Both the position numbers and the translations under genes were made by a program. From Symsagittifera roscoffensis (Eukaryota > Xenacoelomorpha > Acoela > Convolutidae), in assembly GCF_963678635.1 (NCBI RefSeq), contig NC_087067.1, positions 14,953,018 to 15,017,017 of the forward strand: 64,000 bases of DNA, given 5' to 3'. Under the pieces are notes generated by a model. That model was not told the DNA's origin and searched no databases. It saw nothing but the letters and a program-made list of their open reading frames with translations. The number at the start of each line of letters is the position of its first letter. The first letter of the stretch is position 1. This document shows, one piece after another, positions 13,136 through 24,810 of this stretch.

Positions 13136-13566
13136 AATTCGTAGACTTTTTGTTTTGCTTCTTCTTTGTTTCAATTGATAGAGTAAATTAAACTTCTACT
13201 AAAATTTTTCCAAGCATCAGATTTTTTATGCTTGAAGAAGTGTTTTATTTGATCACCAAAAGTATATAAATTGTTTCAAATGTGTTTCAACTGTCATTTT
13301 GTGATATCAAAAGATTCTTCTGAAAAATCTCAACCGTGTTGTTGTAACGGCTCGTAGCGCATTAGTTAGCCTTTCTTGACAAAGTTTTCTTCCAAATGAG
13401 CTACAAAACGCTAAAAAAATTTCCTTCCACCAAAACATTTGCAAGATTTAATCTGAAAACCTACCGAGAAAAAACTTCATGCAAAGTAACTGTAAAAAAT
13501 TGTGGATACCAATGTAAAAAGGCGAATTTTCTTCTTTGGAAGTTTTTTTTACTGGAGCTTTTAAAT

Positions 13567-13614
13567 TTATACTATTTGAATTCGGATTGAATATACTATT
13601 TGAATTCGGATTGA
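13567..13614. repeat. 24-bp direct duplication
   Basis: Two adjacent copies of a 24-bp unit containing ATTTGAATTCGGATTGAA. On the minus strand it gives a repeated NPNSNSI in a 140-codon frame (13448-13870) that has no recognisable family. Confidence 0.85.
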
Positions 13615-14555
13615 AGAACAGCTCCATTGATGCCCTTGCTGCAGTTGCATTGTTCTTTTGCGATGACAAGTACCGGTCAAAAACAAGGTATTTCCTGATC
13701 CTTAAAATCGTTTGATACAATAGCTCATAGAAAAACGGCTGGCAAACTGTTTTAGAGATGAAATGCTTAACCTGGGAGCTTTTTGAAAAAGCTGAATAGC
13801 CCGCGTAAATCATCAACAAAGAGTTTCCTGAAAAACGAACAGTGTTGGGCCGATAATTTTTTTTATCCAAGATTCACAGAAATTAATTAAGAGCGACTAC
13901 AATTAATTTAAAAATGTTTCTATATGAGCTCGACCAAAAAATTCCGCTCAGTTGACTTATACCTACAAACTTACTAGAGTTTCTGTTCGGCACAATTTTC
14001 AAGAATTTGTGAAGAGATATCGCGCGACGACTAAACACAATTTTTTGCTAAAAAACGTCGTTTTTGTCGAAAACTTTCACAAATATGGTGACTTAGCGGT
14101 TCCAGCAGAACGCAAAGTTTTCGAAATAGCTCAAAAAATTTTAACAAATTTGCGTTTCGAATTTTCATCTAATCAGACTTGTCTTTTTGTTTCGTCAATC
14201 CTACTTTGTTTTTTGACTTTGAAAATCACCTATAAAGCCTCTTTGGTGAAAAGTTTTTGTTGGATCACTTTAAAGGGTTTCATGTGGTTTGAGTTAAAAG
14301 AATCTGCAAAGAAAAACATTTATCCTTTTAGAGTTTTTGGGGACGTGTAATCCAAATAAAGCATTAGTATGCTAGCGCCTCCATGAAAAAGAATGCTTAT
14401 TTTTGCGATAAAAACCCGGATACCAAGCTTGTTTCTAGACAACTTCACTTAATACAAAACACGGCTACTCGATTGCAAAGTCTTCAAGGAGTAATTGAAC
14501 AAAATTTTTTTTGACTCTAATCAATTTCAATTTTCTTGTCTGTGCCTGTTGTTGT

Positions 14556-15075
14556 ACCGACTTTCGTTACGAAAGTAACGGAATAGTTGTGTTCGGGGTT
14601 GTTTTTTATTCTTCGGAAAACCTCGACTTTTTAACTAGCCATTTTTGACGGAATTTTTCAATTATCATTTGAAAGCTACTGTTGTACTGAGCTTAAATTT
14701 GAAAAAAATTTTTCACCTATGGTCATTATTCGTAAAATTATAAGGTTTTAAAAATTGCCATTTGGTCAATTTGGGACAATTAACGCGCTATATATTTCGC
14801 GCCATTAACGCGTAAGCGGAGACTTGATCCGTCTTATAAATCGTTCCAAATTGGTTCGAGGAAGCTTATGTGCCATAAATGATTTGTTAATAGGAGCTAA
14901 ATCTATCACTTTGTACTTAATATGGCGTGTGGGGATGTTTTCGCAAAAAATCTCAAATTAAAAAAAAATTAATTTAATTGTATAACATTTAAATTTTTTA
15001 TGTTATTACTGCACCATAGAACTAAGGCAGTCAGAATATTCAGGGCTTCGCTCTGATACGAGCAGTCTTGTTTTA
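14556..15075 (+). mobile_element. Interspersed element 'X', copy 1
   Basis: It starts with a 17-bp palindrome (ACTTTCGTTACGAAAGT, 14560-14576) and ends with a small hairpin (CAGGGCTTCGCTCTG, 15041-15055) followed by ATACGAGCAGTCTTG. Internal landmarks are AACTAGCCATTTTTGACGGA, ATTAACGCG, CCAAATTGGTT and ATATGGCGTGTGGGG. These recur in order at 45541-46065, inverted at 46591-47085, and partly at 20560-20790. No protein is encoded, so it is non-autonomous. The 3' hairpin resembles a Helitron-type end, but I see no CTRR terminus, so the class is open. Confidence 0.7.
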
Positions 15076-15080
15076 ATTAT

Positions 15081-16660
15081 GGAGAAAAAGTGAAAGGAGA
15101 AACGAGAAAAAGAAAATCGAGGCCGTAGTTGATTTTCTATTTAAGCTCATCACTGTCGTGTAAGAAAAAGACTGGCGGATTCAGTTTTCGGATTCAGTTC
15201 ACTGAAAAACAATCATTTTCTACTCTGCCTTCGTTTAAAAAGTGCAAATCAATCCGCTAATGTATTATCATTGCCTCAGGCTTCTTGAATTTTCTGCACT
15301 GACTTGTATTTGCAATTTTAGCGTAGCTTCGTTTCTTTAGTTCAATTAGAACTCCTTATTAAGTGCTTGTTTCTGAGAGGTTACTTTTGAAAGCTTTTTT
15401 TGCCACTCTAATCAAAAAGTAGACAAATTTGTGGTTTTCATTGTGGTGAAAATCAATTTTTCGTAAGCTTTTGAACGCCTTTGATGTCAAAAACAAAACA
15501 AAAAACGTGCTGTTTAATAATTTACCTCAAAAAGAGTATTGGCTTTATGTACACTGACGATAGTAATAAAATTTGCATGATAAATCAGTTCACGTTTTCA
15601 ATTTTCTTATTGACTGAACTGCGTTGGAAAATTGCTACTAATCTCTGCTCAAAATTGGTGTCAAGAAAGAGAACTTAAGTTTTTGCACTAGTTTTTTATT
15701 TGGACCCTGCGTGAAAACAGGTGAGTCGAAAAACACAATTGGATTCCCATTTAATAGGAGACCACTTCCCGGAGACTAGCGTACCGTACGGACGTTGACC
15801 CTACTCCTTCCATTCGATTGATTCTGGTACTATGTCTTTTCCGTTATACCCCCTCCCCACCCCCCCTCCCCTCCTCCCACAAATGGTGAAAATTTAAAGT
15901 GAAATTTTCAACATCAAATTCGGATTGATATTTCTAAGGAGGCAAAATAGTAACATACGAATGGCCAAAACTAAGCAGAAGCAGTTCACTCATTTAAGCT
16001 TCAGGCTGGCTCAGTAATTATTTGAAATTTTGCCCGACATTTGAGTCGATATGAGTTTTTAATTGTCGTTTAATTCAACCTTAGGACCTTTTTCCAAATT
16101 AGTTCAACGCTTGGCATAATCCAATTTTAAGTAGGCATATTCAAATTTGGCATATTCAAATTTTTCCAAAGTAGTTCAACGCTTGGCGTATTCAAATTTT
16201 AAATAAAAATTTCCTCTTCTTTTTTTATAATTTTATGAGGGGGATGTATAACACAGAAAAGACCCCCCCCCCCAAAAAAAAATTCCGTTAACACGCCTAA
16301 AATTATGATTTTGTATGCGGAGTATCTGTTTTCATAGAGAATGCAGATTTTCTCTCACAGGAAAAAATTTAAACCAATAATTATTTGAATATTGTGATCC
16401 AACTTTCAAAATATGAAAAAAAAAATCAGTTTAATGCTGTAGAATTGGTGATTCTACTGTATTACATGCCATAGTAACCTGAGCGTAAGATTGATTCGTC
16501 ATTAAGCTAAGTAGTACAGCAAACAAAGGGTAAAGTTCGAAATAGTTCAATCTTCGAAAATATCGTCCCTCCTATGCCAGAAAATAAAATTTGACAAAAT
16601 TGGCGACCCCCCCCCCAAATCGGAACTAAGAAAGCTAATGTTATGAAATTCAGAGGAGCG
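15081..16660. other. Intergenic stretch with C-rich tracts and a local duplication
   Basis: No supported gene. C-rich runs lie at 15847-15881, 16262-16274 and 16608-16618. Near 16088-16195 an approximately 75-bp segment containing AGTTCAACGCTTGGC is present twice. Confidence 0.6.
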
Positions 16661-18780
16661 ATATTAGAGATGATTTGACCCGGGCATACAAAAAACAGGA
16701 CCCCTCAGACCCTTGGGGGGCAAGTGATAACGGTCCCCGGAAGTGTAAATGGCCCTATGAGAACTCGGTAACTAGCGGTTGGAATACACTCAAATTCTAG
16801 TATGATGTTGGCCTAGTTGAGGGAAGCCTAAGTTTGGAACCCCAGACCCCTAAGACCCCCACTTCCGGTTTTATGCCCAAAGTAAACAAACCCACCCGTA
16901 ACTTCCGGAAGTCGTTTCTCGGCCACCGATGATCGCAGGGATCTGAAACTTGGAGGGATGATAGTTAGTGGCAAGATACATCTTGTATTATAATTTGAAC
17001 TAATTCCAGCGGTTGGACCGGAAGCTATTAGCACTTGGAAAAACACCCCCTTAGACCGGAAGTAGGCAATTTACGCAAAATATTGAGTGAGCGCATATCG
17101 ATTTTATTGCGGCAATGGACACAAGATACGGTCCCCGAAAAAAGATCCCTAGTGAGTGAAACCCCTCCGGTGACTCCTTCCGGTTTTAATAGACTTTTCC
17201 CGGAAAAAGTGATAATGGACCTTAGAAATGGGATAACTTGTGAAGTATTGATGGGATATGAATGAAACTTAGTAGTTAAGACCCCCCTGGGATTCTGAAG
17301 CCAAATATGGAATTTTGACCTCGGTTGACCCCTGCGTGACCTTAAGTTGACCTTTGCGATTTTTGACCCCAAAATTGCATGGAAAGCCCCAATATTAACA
17401 CCGGAAAGTGGCGCATTTCCCAGCCCAGCCCCTGGAAATGAGAATAGGTCACCTTGCTAAAAACTGGTGGGAAAAGTTATATATTGAAAACTAGAGCAGA
17501 AGCTGATAAAGATATAGCTTTTACATTGCAACCTTGGAGTAGTGGATTTAATTCAAAGTGGACTTGGTAAGCATTGGGTTCAATTAAGCTTGGCGAATGC
17601 GCTATAAAAAGAATATCAACTAGACTAAAGAAAAGTAGTCCCAGAGGAAATAGATAATAGGACTGCGGCATGAGAGTTATGTTTCCTAAATAGTATGAAC
17701 GAACGGGGAATTTACTTGGCTTCCCGGAGCTGACTTTTTGGTTTGATTTGACCCCTACTAGACGAACTGCGTTCCCCTGATTACTAGAAGGTCGGGATTG
17801 GAAAATAGTACAGACAGAAATTTTAGATGCTTGAAATAGATTGCTACCCATGAAAAGGGCCTCCCCCTACCCTTAGGAGGTCGGAACGTTAACGGGATAA
17901 TTAAAATAAAGACCTTGGGAGGATCACTGGGTAAACATAGCTTGGTTTGGAGGTTGAGTTGAACTCGAGAGCTGAAGTTCAGAGAATTCAGGAATTGGTT
18001 GATTAGAATCGTATGACATTTGTTTGCTTGGGCAAATTGATTGTGACAGCTACCGCATACCGGGTATATAATAAGCGTGAAAAGATTGATAAAAGAAACC
18101 GAAGTTGGCACGTGGCAGAAAGGACAGGGGAGGGATATAGCCTTAAAATATGTGCGGTCGGCTGATTTAGGCGGATGTCAGGACTGATAGGGAATGGCGT
18201 GACTTAACTAAAACTAAATGTAAAGAAAGATAAGGAATTGGAGGGTACCGGAGAGCCTTCAAGAGTCAGAACAGTGTTAGCTACTATTGAGAGTAGTTGG
18301 TTCTCCGTTAGTTAGAGAGAAGAATTATTGCGAGTGAATCGAATAGTTGGTTCTCGGAGTAGGAGACCAGTAATAATTACTTCTCATCAGAGATTCTCTA
18401 GAGAGAGAGAGAATAGTTAGTGTTAGCAGAGTAAGTTGGAAATTAATTCCAATTAGGCCATTTGGCCGATAAATTGCAGACCCTTCCCTTTGACTTGAAA
18501 TTAGATTATATCCTGGCCACTCAGTGCCTTCTGTAACTGGACATATAAAAAATCTAAATTAATTTATCATTGGAAACCCTTGTGATTGTATCGAGTAGAC
18601 GAGACAAGACATCCGAAGGGCAATACACAGAGGGGCAAGCATTATAATACAATACAGAATTGTTGCCACCAAAATAACCCTTTCGGGATTGTAGAAAGTA
18701 GTGAATCTCGGTCGCCCCGCTGAATTCACTGCCCAAGGGACGACTATGCGGTGTCGTTAAAAGAGAGAACGAACCTAGAG
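16660..18780. repeat. Less AT-rich block of degenerate modules with CCGGAAGT motifs
   Basis: Base composition changes sharply from the flanks. Between 16690 and 17450 several imprecise modules share words such as GTGATAACGGTCC / GTGATAATGGACC, AGCGGTTGGA, CTTCCGGTTTTA and GAAACTT, with about eight CCGGAA-type words. At 17315-17370 five TTGACC or GTGACC words cluster. Its second half (about 18240-18460) has repeated TAGTTGGTTCTC. No long frame carries a recognisable domain. It is probably a large non-autonomous transposon or LTR-element remnant, but I found no clear termini. Confidence 0.5.
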
Positions 18781-19580
18781 AAGAAATCCCCTAATTCTAC
18801 AAATATATATAACTGCATACACTCTTGATCGAATAACAACTTTTTGTCTTAATGAAAGCATTTTAGAGCCATTAAACACAAGTTTGAGAGGAAATTAAGT
18901 CAAAAAAGTTTCAATCTGCTAAAACCTTTAGAAGAGCCATTTTGCTGAAACACTCCCTTGCTGTGGAGAAAAATTCTGTCATAGAACTTATTTTGGCTCC
19001 GCATCAGTAAAAAAAATCAGCATAGCTGGCCTAGAAAACTTATAAAAATCACTCTCTGTCAAGTTTTTTATCATAGCCTGAAAGTTTTGTGCTTTTTGAT
19101 TTCTCTAATAAAAACTAGAAGCAGTTCAACGCCATATAGTAACTGCAAAAATCAACTTCTTTTTGAATACCCGGTCCCCACTCCTCATCAAAATCTTTCA
19201 ATGTTTTCCATCCAGGACTACGATTTTTTTATTCAATTTTTCCCTTCAAAGGTTTGTATTTGGTCACTTTTTTTTATTCATACTTTTTTATCCTTTTTAC
19301 TGTAACGAATTATTGATTCTGTTAAAAAACAGAACAAGGCAGCAACTCTGAACAACGGAAAAACAAAAGCCGAAGATGAAGAGTATTAGAGAAAAACATG
19401 ACTGCTTGCTTATCAGGTTAAGCCCTGAAAATTCCGACTGCCCCTTAAATCTGAACAAAAAATTGTTTATCTCAAATTATTGATAGAAAAAAAGGTTAAT
19501 TGTTTTTCGTCTTCTTTTTCCCTCAAACGATAAACAAGATACAAAACTTTGTAATCCACAAAAAGATGCAATTCTCACCA

Positions 19581-19636
19581 TTAGCTTAATTGCTGGCCTA
19601 CATACATCTTAGCTTAATTGCTGGCCTACATACATC
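19581..19636. repeat. 28-bp perfect direct duplication
   Basis: Two adjacent identical copies of a 28-bp unit containing TTAATTGCTGGCCTACATAC. Confidence 0.9.
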
Positions 19637-20559
19637 TTGGAATTACTTAGTTTGCCGCTAAACCGTATACTAAGAACGCAACTTATCGCGCGTTAGTTAT
19701 TCAAAACTGGCAATGTTGGTTAAAAATATTTGAGTTGAGGGCAACGGTTTTTTCAGATGGTATAAAAAAAATTTCGTCCAAAGCAAGTCATAAATCGACA
19801 TTTGAAAAAGGCACCCAACGCAACCCTTACGTTTTTTTGTCAAAAATTGGAACAAAAAAGAAGAGAATTTTGAGATGTTTTTGAGCCCCTGAAAAAAAGC
19901 AGACTAGATTTAATAAAAGTCTACCAATTAAACTGCAGTGGATTTGCTGCCCAAGTAACGCTAATTGAATTTTGCTCTTTTTTAAATTTTGGATTTAAAC
20001 GAACTAAGTTTAGTTCTCCTTGATAGATTAAAGGTTTTAAGGAGTTTAAAGTCAGAGTCTAGGTAATATCGGCAGCAAATTTGAAAAACTGGGCTGTTTT
20101 TTCGAAAATTTTGAAATGCACTTTTTTTAGGAATGGTACTCTCCTGAATAGTTGCCAAAATATTTTATTTTGCTCGTTTTTATAGACCGTACAGTTTTTC
20201 AAGTACAATTGTTAGCATCTTTCGATGAGATTAAACTCTAAAATCACCTACTTCTAATGATTTTACTGTGGTTTATTCAATGGTCTTTGCTTTTTCTGTA
20301 TATTAACCTGATGTTTAGCATCCAGCAATTGTTTTCTTACTCTTTTTCTGACTTTTAAAGAAAATGATGGAATATTCATGGCAAAGTTACTACATTTTTT
20401 ATGCAAAAAAAACTCGTGAAAAAATTTTGGCAAAAATTTCTAAATCATCTAAGATATATTTTGGACATCAATATATTTTAAATGATTTAAAAAATTTCGT
20501 CACATTTTTTTACAGAAAAAATATTACCCCGCCTTGAAAACTCCATCAGCTCATTATTA

Positions 20560-20790
20560 AAAAAAATTATGTGCAAATAACCTTTTTCAATTTATGGTCA
20601 CTATTTTAACCACTATATATGAAATAAGGGCAAATAACGCGCAATGTTTTTTGTACTTATAAAGCGTATTATACAGCAAACAATTTTTCTTGATCTGAAT
20701 TTGGCGAATGAATATCAAAGCGTTCTTTAATTACTTTATCAACCCTTGCGTATATATTTTTGTTTTTTACATAGCGTGTGGGGAGATAAA
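20560..20790 (+). mobile_element. Diverged fragment of interspersed element X
   Basis: It preserves the order of element X landmarks (TTTATGGTCA, AATAACGCGCAA, CATAGCGTGTGGGGAGA) but lacks both termini. More diverged than the other copies. Confidence 0.45.
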
Positions 20791-20897
20791 CTTAAAAAAA
20801 ACAATGGAAATAGATTTTGTATTTTTCACACTTTTCAATATTTCTTAAATCAAACCCGTTTCAATAACATTAAAAGGAAAGCGTAATGTTCAACCGC

Positions 20898-20928
20898 TCA
20901 GCCCCAACACGTGCTGTCTTGGGGCTGA
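20898..20928. other. 10-bp perfect stem-loop
   Basis: TCAGCCCCAA (20898-20907) is followed after 11 nt by its exact reverse complement TTGGGGCTGA (20919-20928). It stands at the left edge of the GTCGAA-rich block. No function assigned. Confidence 0.8.
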
Positions 20929-20979
20929 AGAACTAAAAAAAAACTGTAGAAACATACCCGAGTAGCGATTTATGTTTTG

Positions 20980-21910
20980 ACCGAGGCGGGTCGGAAACAG
21001 TGTAAGAGAAAAACCATAGTCGATAGAGTCGATTCGATCGAAACAAAATCGAACACAATGACAAAACATAAAGTCGAACACAAAGTCCAAATATAAAGTC
21101 GAGTTGAACGAAATATAAGAGCGAACACATAAAGTCAAACATACGATCGAAACAAAAATTCTAGCACAAATTTACTAGACAATCGAAATCAAAGTCAAAA
21201 CATCAAGTCGAGTCGGTCGAAACACAGTCAAATAGAAACAAATTTTTGCCAAGAATTTAATTTTATTGTCGGAATTTTTTGCTGGCAAAAATTGTCAAAC
21301 AGTTGCAATCAGCAATATAATCCAGTAAATATATAAATTTTAAAGTGCAATTAACTCGTACAAAAAATACAAGAGCATTTTTTTGGGGCAACGACAAAAT
21401 CGCCAAACTACCTCAATCCCAAAAAGTTGCAACATACCCATTTTGTGTCGCAATGGTCGCAGCATGATTAGACGACCTCAACCCGGGATACATGCATACA
21501 TAAATACTAGATTTCATATATACATACCTAGGTACTTAGAAAAATACTAACATCTAAACATAAACACAAATATCAAATTATTTATCCTGAAATCATTTTG
21601 ACGTACACAGTCTATTTGACGGCCAAACTCAGTCGAAAATTTTTTGGTGAAAACTTTTTATTTCAGTCGAACACAGTCGAAATAATTTTCTTGGTCAAAA
21701 CGCTATTTGGTCTAAAAAAACTCTTTGCGGTCGAACTCGGTCGAAACGTTTTTCCTCGGTCGAACATAGTCGAAACATTGACAGCTTGGCTCGATTTATT
21801 CGAAACATATCCAGCCTGGGTCGAGACGGTCGCATACAATTTTTTTGTCGTGTCGGTCGAAATACAATTCGCAAACCTCAACACGGGTATGAAACTGATC
21901 GAGTTTAAAA
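20980..21910. repeat. Region saturated with GTCGAA/TCGAAC words
   Basis: The words AGTCGAA, GGTCGAA and TCGAACA recur dozens of times with irregular spacing, densest at 21000-21240 and 21600-21870. CpG-containing words are unusual in this AT-rich setting. Open frames here (for example 21598-21915) are built from the motif. At 21475-21490 the sequence CCTCAACCCGGGATA matches the terminus of the TA-flanked elements at 50 and 54 kb. Confidence 0.65.
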
Positions 21911-22009
21911 CGTGACTTAAACCAATTTGCTTTTTCGTCCGCCATTTTTCGTCCATTTTTGCCTCAATGGGCCGGCCGCCTTTTCTAGCAATATTGCTCC
22001 TAGTCATTA

Positions 22010-23640
22010 GCAGCTTCTAAAATGTCGATTGCATTTCTTTAAGTGAGTTCATCTGTCAATCAAATCAGTTCATCTATTCAAAATTTAAGCCTGTCATTAA
22101 AAATCCATTCTTTCTGCAGTTACCAGCTTAACCGTGCTTCACTTTTATCGTCCAAATTCATCAAATTAGAGTTGGAAGCACTATACATCAAAAATGATCA
22201 ACCCCTTCCGTTTGTATAAACAAAGACTTAAAGGTTTCATTTTGTCTTAGAACATCATACATGGAGAAAATTTCAATTCAATCTCAGAACCAAGCAAAAA
22301 GTGCAAAGTTTGGACGAAAAAATTTTGAATATTCGTTTTTCTTTATTTTCTTATTTTTTGTTTCAATATTTTGCATTAACTATATGGTCAACCAAGATTT
22401 CTTCGCTACTGTAAGACAAACAGTTGCCCTTGAGCTTGAACTGAAATTGCGTAGTCCGAGTGTAAAATATTTGATTCTGCTTGGCTAAAAATTCATCTTA
22501 GAGCCAAGTTAACATCCTCCCCCTAAAACGCTCAAGGAAAGTAGATATTGAAATAAAAAGAATTTTTTCAAATTTTTGCTTGAACCATGCACCAATCACA
22601 TGGGTGCTGAATCAAAATTAGAGAAAAACAAAAATAAAATCCAAATTTTGAATATGACGACAGAAAATTTTTACGTCATGATGAAAATTGTCACATGCAG
22701 GTCACGTCAAAAAAAAACACGAGACCAAAAATTTAAAGAATTCAGTAGTTTTAAAGAAACAATGAAAAACACAAAACATCTGACCAGATGTATAAGCTTA
22801 AAAATGGAACTCAGACTTACTATGACTTAGATTATTTGTTACTATAACCATCATCACCAACTATGAATGAAAAAACGGTTAAAAAATAAATTTTCCAAAT
22901 AAGGAGCAATTATTTGCCACATTAACCATTACAAAACGATTGACCAAGCACAAATGCTCAAAAATATGAAATGAGATTGTGCAAAAAGAATACATACTAA
23001 AGAGCAGACAAAGTTGCAGAAGAATTAAAAAAGCGAATTTAGGGACACCAAATTATTTTTAAGATCTTCATGCGAATTTACCCCTACACTCAAAGAAAGT
23101 AGAAAAATTATTCTAACTAAATTGGCTTAGCAGTTTAATTTGTAGTTTGATCTGGAGTGTTTAAGGGAGGTGGTAGTCTTTCGAAGCCACTTGGATCAAG
23201 GCTACCGACGAATCAATATGACTGAAAGTGGTGAGACAGACCTACTTGTTACCTAGGCAAAACAAGGAATACTGCTAAAAAATTAAAGAGAAACAAAAAA
23301 ACAGAATTACAGACGACTACAGTTATCATTGCAAATAATTCAATAAAAATTCAAAATCAATTATAATTTTCAAAACCTAACTTTTGCGCTTTTTCAAAAG
23401 ATAGAGTATACAGCCGCTAAATCAGTTGATAATAACCTTTGTTGAATGCTTTTTTTAAGTTGGAAAAATATACAAAGAGTTCAACGTATTAACAAAAAAT
23501 CTTCCACAACTTATCAGCTTTGTGCTAAATTTGTGTCTCAGTTGCCAAAAATTCTTGTTCGTTTTTCTGGACCCTGAAACAATTTCTTGAAGATTTTCTT
23601 GTGGTTCAAATCTCGACTTTGTCTCGAAAAGAGTGGTGTT
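22010..23640. other. Intergenic stretch, no supported gene
   Basis: AT-rich DNA with short frames starting at non-ATG codons. Nothing I could align to other parts of the window or to a known family. Confidence 0.5.
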
Positions 23641-23649
23641 GAAACATAT

Positions 23650-23850
23650 CAGGGCGGATCTAGGATTTTTAGGGGATATTTCCAAAAAATATCTCAAACA
23701 TTATGTCAACTTTTTTTAGGTCTAACAATTTCATTTTCCGAGCTCTTCCAAATCTGTCTAAAGACCCTTTTTTGCCAGTTTTTCTGCGCGGCAGCCAAAA
23801 TTTTTGAGAACAGGCCAAAGCGACCATTTTAAGAATTTGCGCTCTCTCTA
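23650..23850 (+). mobile_element. hAT-like MITE, 5' fragment
   Basis: It begins CAGGGCGGATCTAGGATTTT and follows the internal order of the fuller copies (TTTTTTTAGGTC, TTTTCCGAGCTCTTCC, TTTCTGCGCGGCAG). The 3' half and terminal repeat are missing. Confidence 0.7.
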
Positions 23851-24349
23851 TTTTGCCAAGTTTCATCTGAAGACATGCCACTTTCTCGAGTCCATTCTGC
23901 CCATAGACCAGTCTGCTAAATACTCAACTTCACAACTCTTTTTTAATCTTCTACAAATGAACTCTCGATGAACTTTCAAAGTGGCGCAGATCGCTGCATT
24001 TGCAACTAGTTTTGCAGACAAAAACAATCTAAAATTAAAAAAACTCGTCAGCCTACAGCTTGTTCACGTTTTATGAACTATTTTTGTATTATTTCTCTTA
24101 AATTGCCGAAACTATCTTAATACGGATCCAAACGAATTTTATATTAGTTAATCAACTGTACAGCGAATCGAAGGTTAGTTTGATTTGACTAATCCATGAA
24201 ATTATTCAAGTTAGACAGATCGCTTAACTGGCAATCAGCAAGTTTTTTTCATTATTTTTACTCTATACTTGGTTAGTGCTTCCCGATCGTCGCTGCTGAA
24301 ATTCGGAGTTTCTAGACTTTGCAGACCGATAAGATGTGTCAGCGACCAG

Positions 24350-24810
24350 TGCGATAAAGGAAAAGTTATCCATAAGCGACATGACCGAATAATAGTTAAA
24401 CGCGACCGTTGCGACCAAAAAGTTAACTGCGACCGTCGCAATCGTAGCAATTTTTTCTCTGCTTCTTTTAAAAATACTTTTTTGCTTGGCATTATGACAA
24501 ACGTTTTGCTATACGATCAAGCAATGTGTTTTTCAAATAGTAAAGTTTTGCTTCTTAAAAAATTATTGTTTTTTTTTCGTCATTTTCTGAAATTTTGCTT
24601 GTATCTTTCTGATTGTCATGTCATGTCCTGAAAAATTAGTGATATTTTTTTTTCCGAATATTGCTTCTGGGGTTTTGTCTGCATCCATGCGAAATAGTTA
24701 AGCACGACCAGTGCGTTCGAAAAAAAACCGCAATGGACGAAATCGTTGCAATTTTTTGCTGTGTCTTTTAAATATTAATTTTTGTAAGGTGGCATTTGAA
24801 ACAATTAGCA
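24350..24810. repeat. Degenerate direct repeat with GCGACC words
   Basis: A segment around 24400-24490 (CGACCGTCGCAATCG, then GCAATTTTTT and CTTTTAAAAATA) is echoed at 24700-24790 (CGACCAGTGCG, then CGTTGCAATTTTTTGCTGTG). A 120-codon frame across the first part starts at GTG and is not treated as a gene. Confidence 0.45.

Noticed and set aside
13448-13870. 140-codon minus frame
   Set aside because: It contains a 24-bp duplication and no known domain. NYRP near its start recalls reverse transcriptases, but no further RT motif follows.
14845-14860. GGTTCGAGGAAG, resembling a tRNA or SINE B box
   Set aside because: It is not conserved in the other copies of element X, and no A box lies at the right distance.
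22576-22830. 84-codon Lys-rich frame
   Set aside because: Non-ATG start, low-complexity composition and no splice context.
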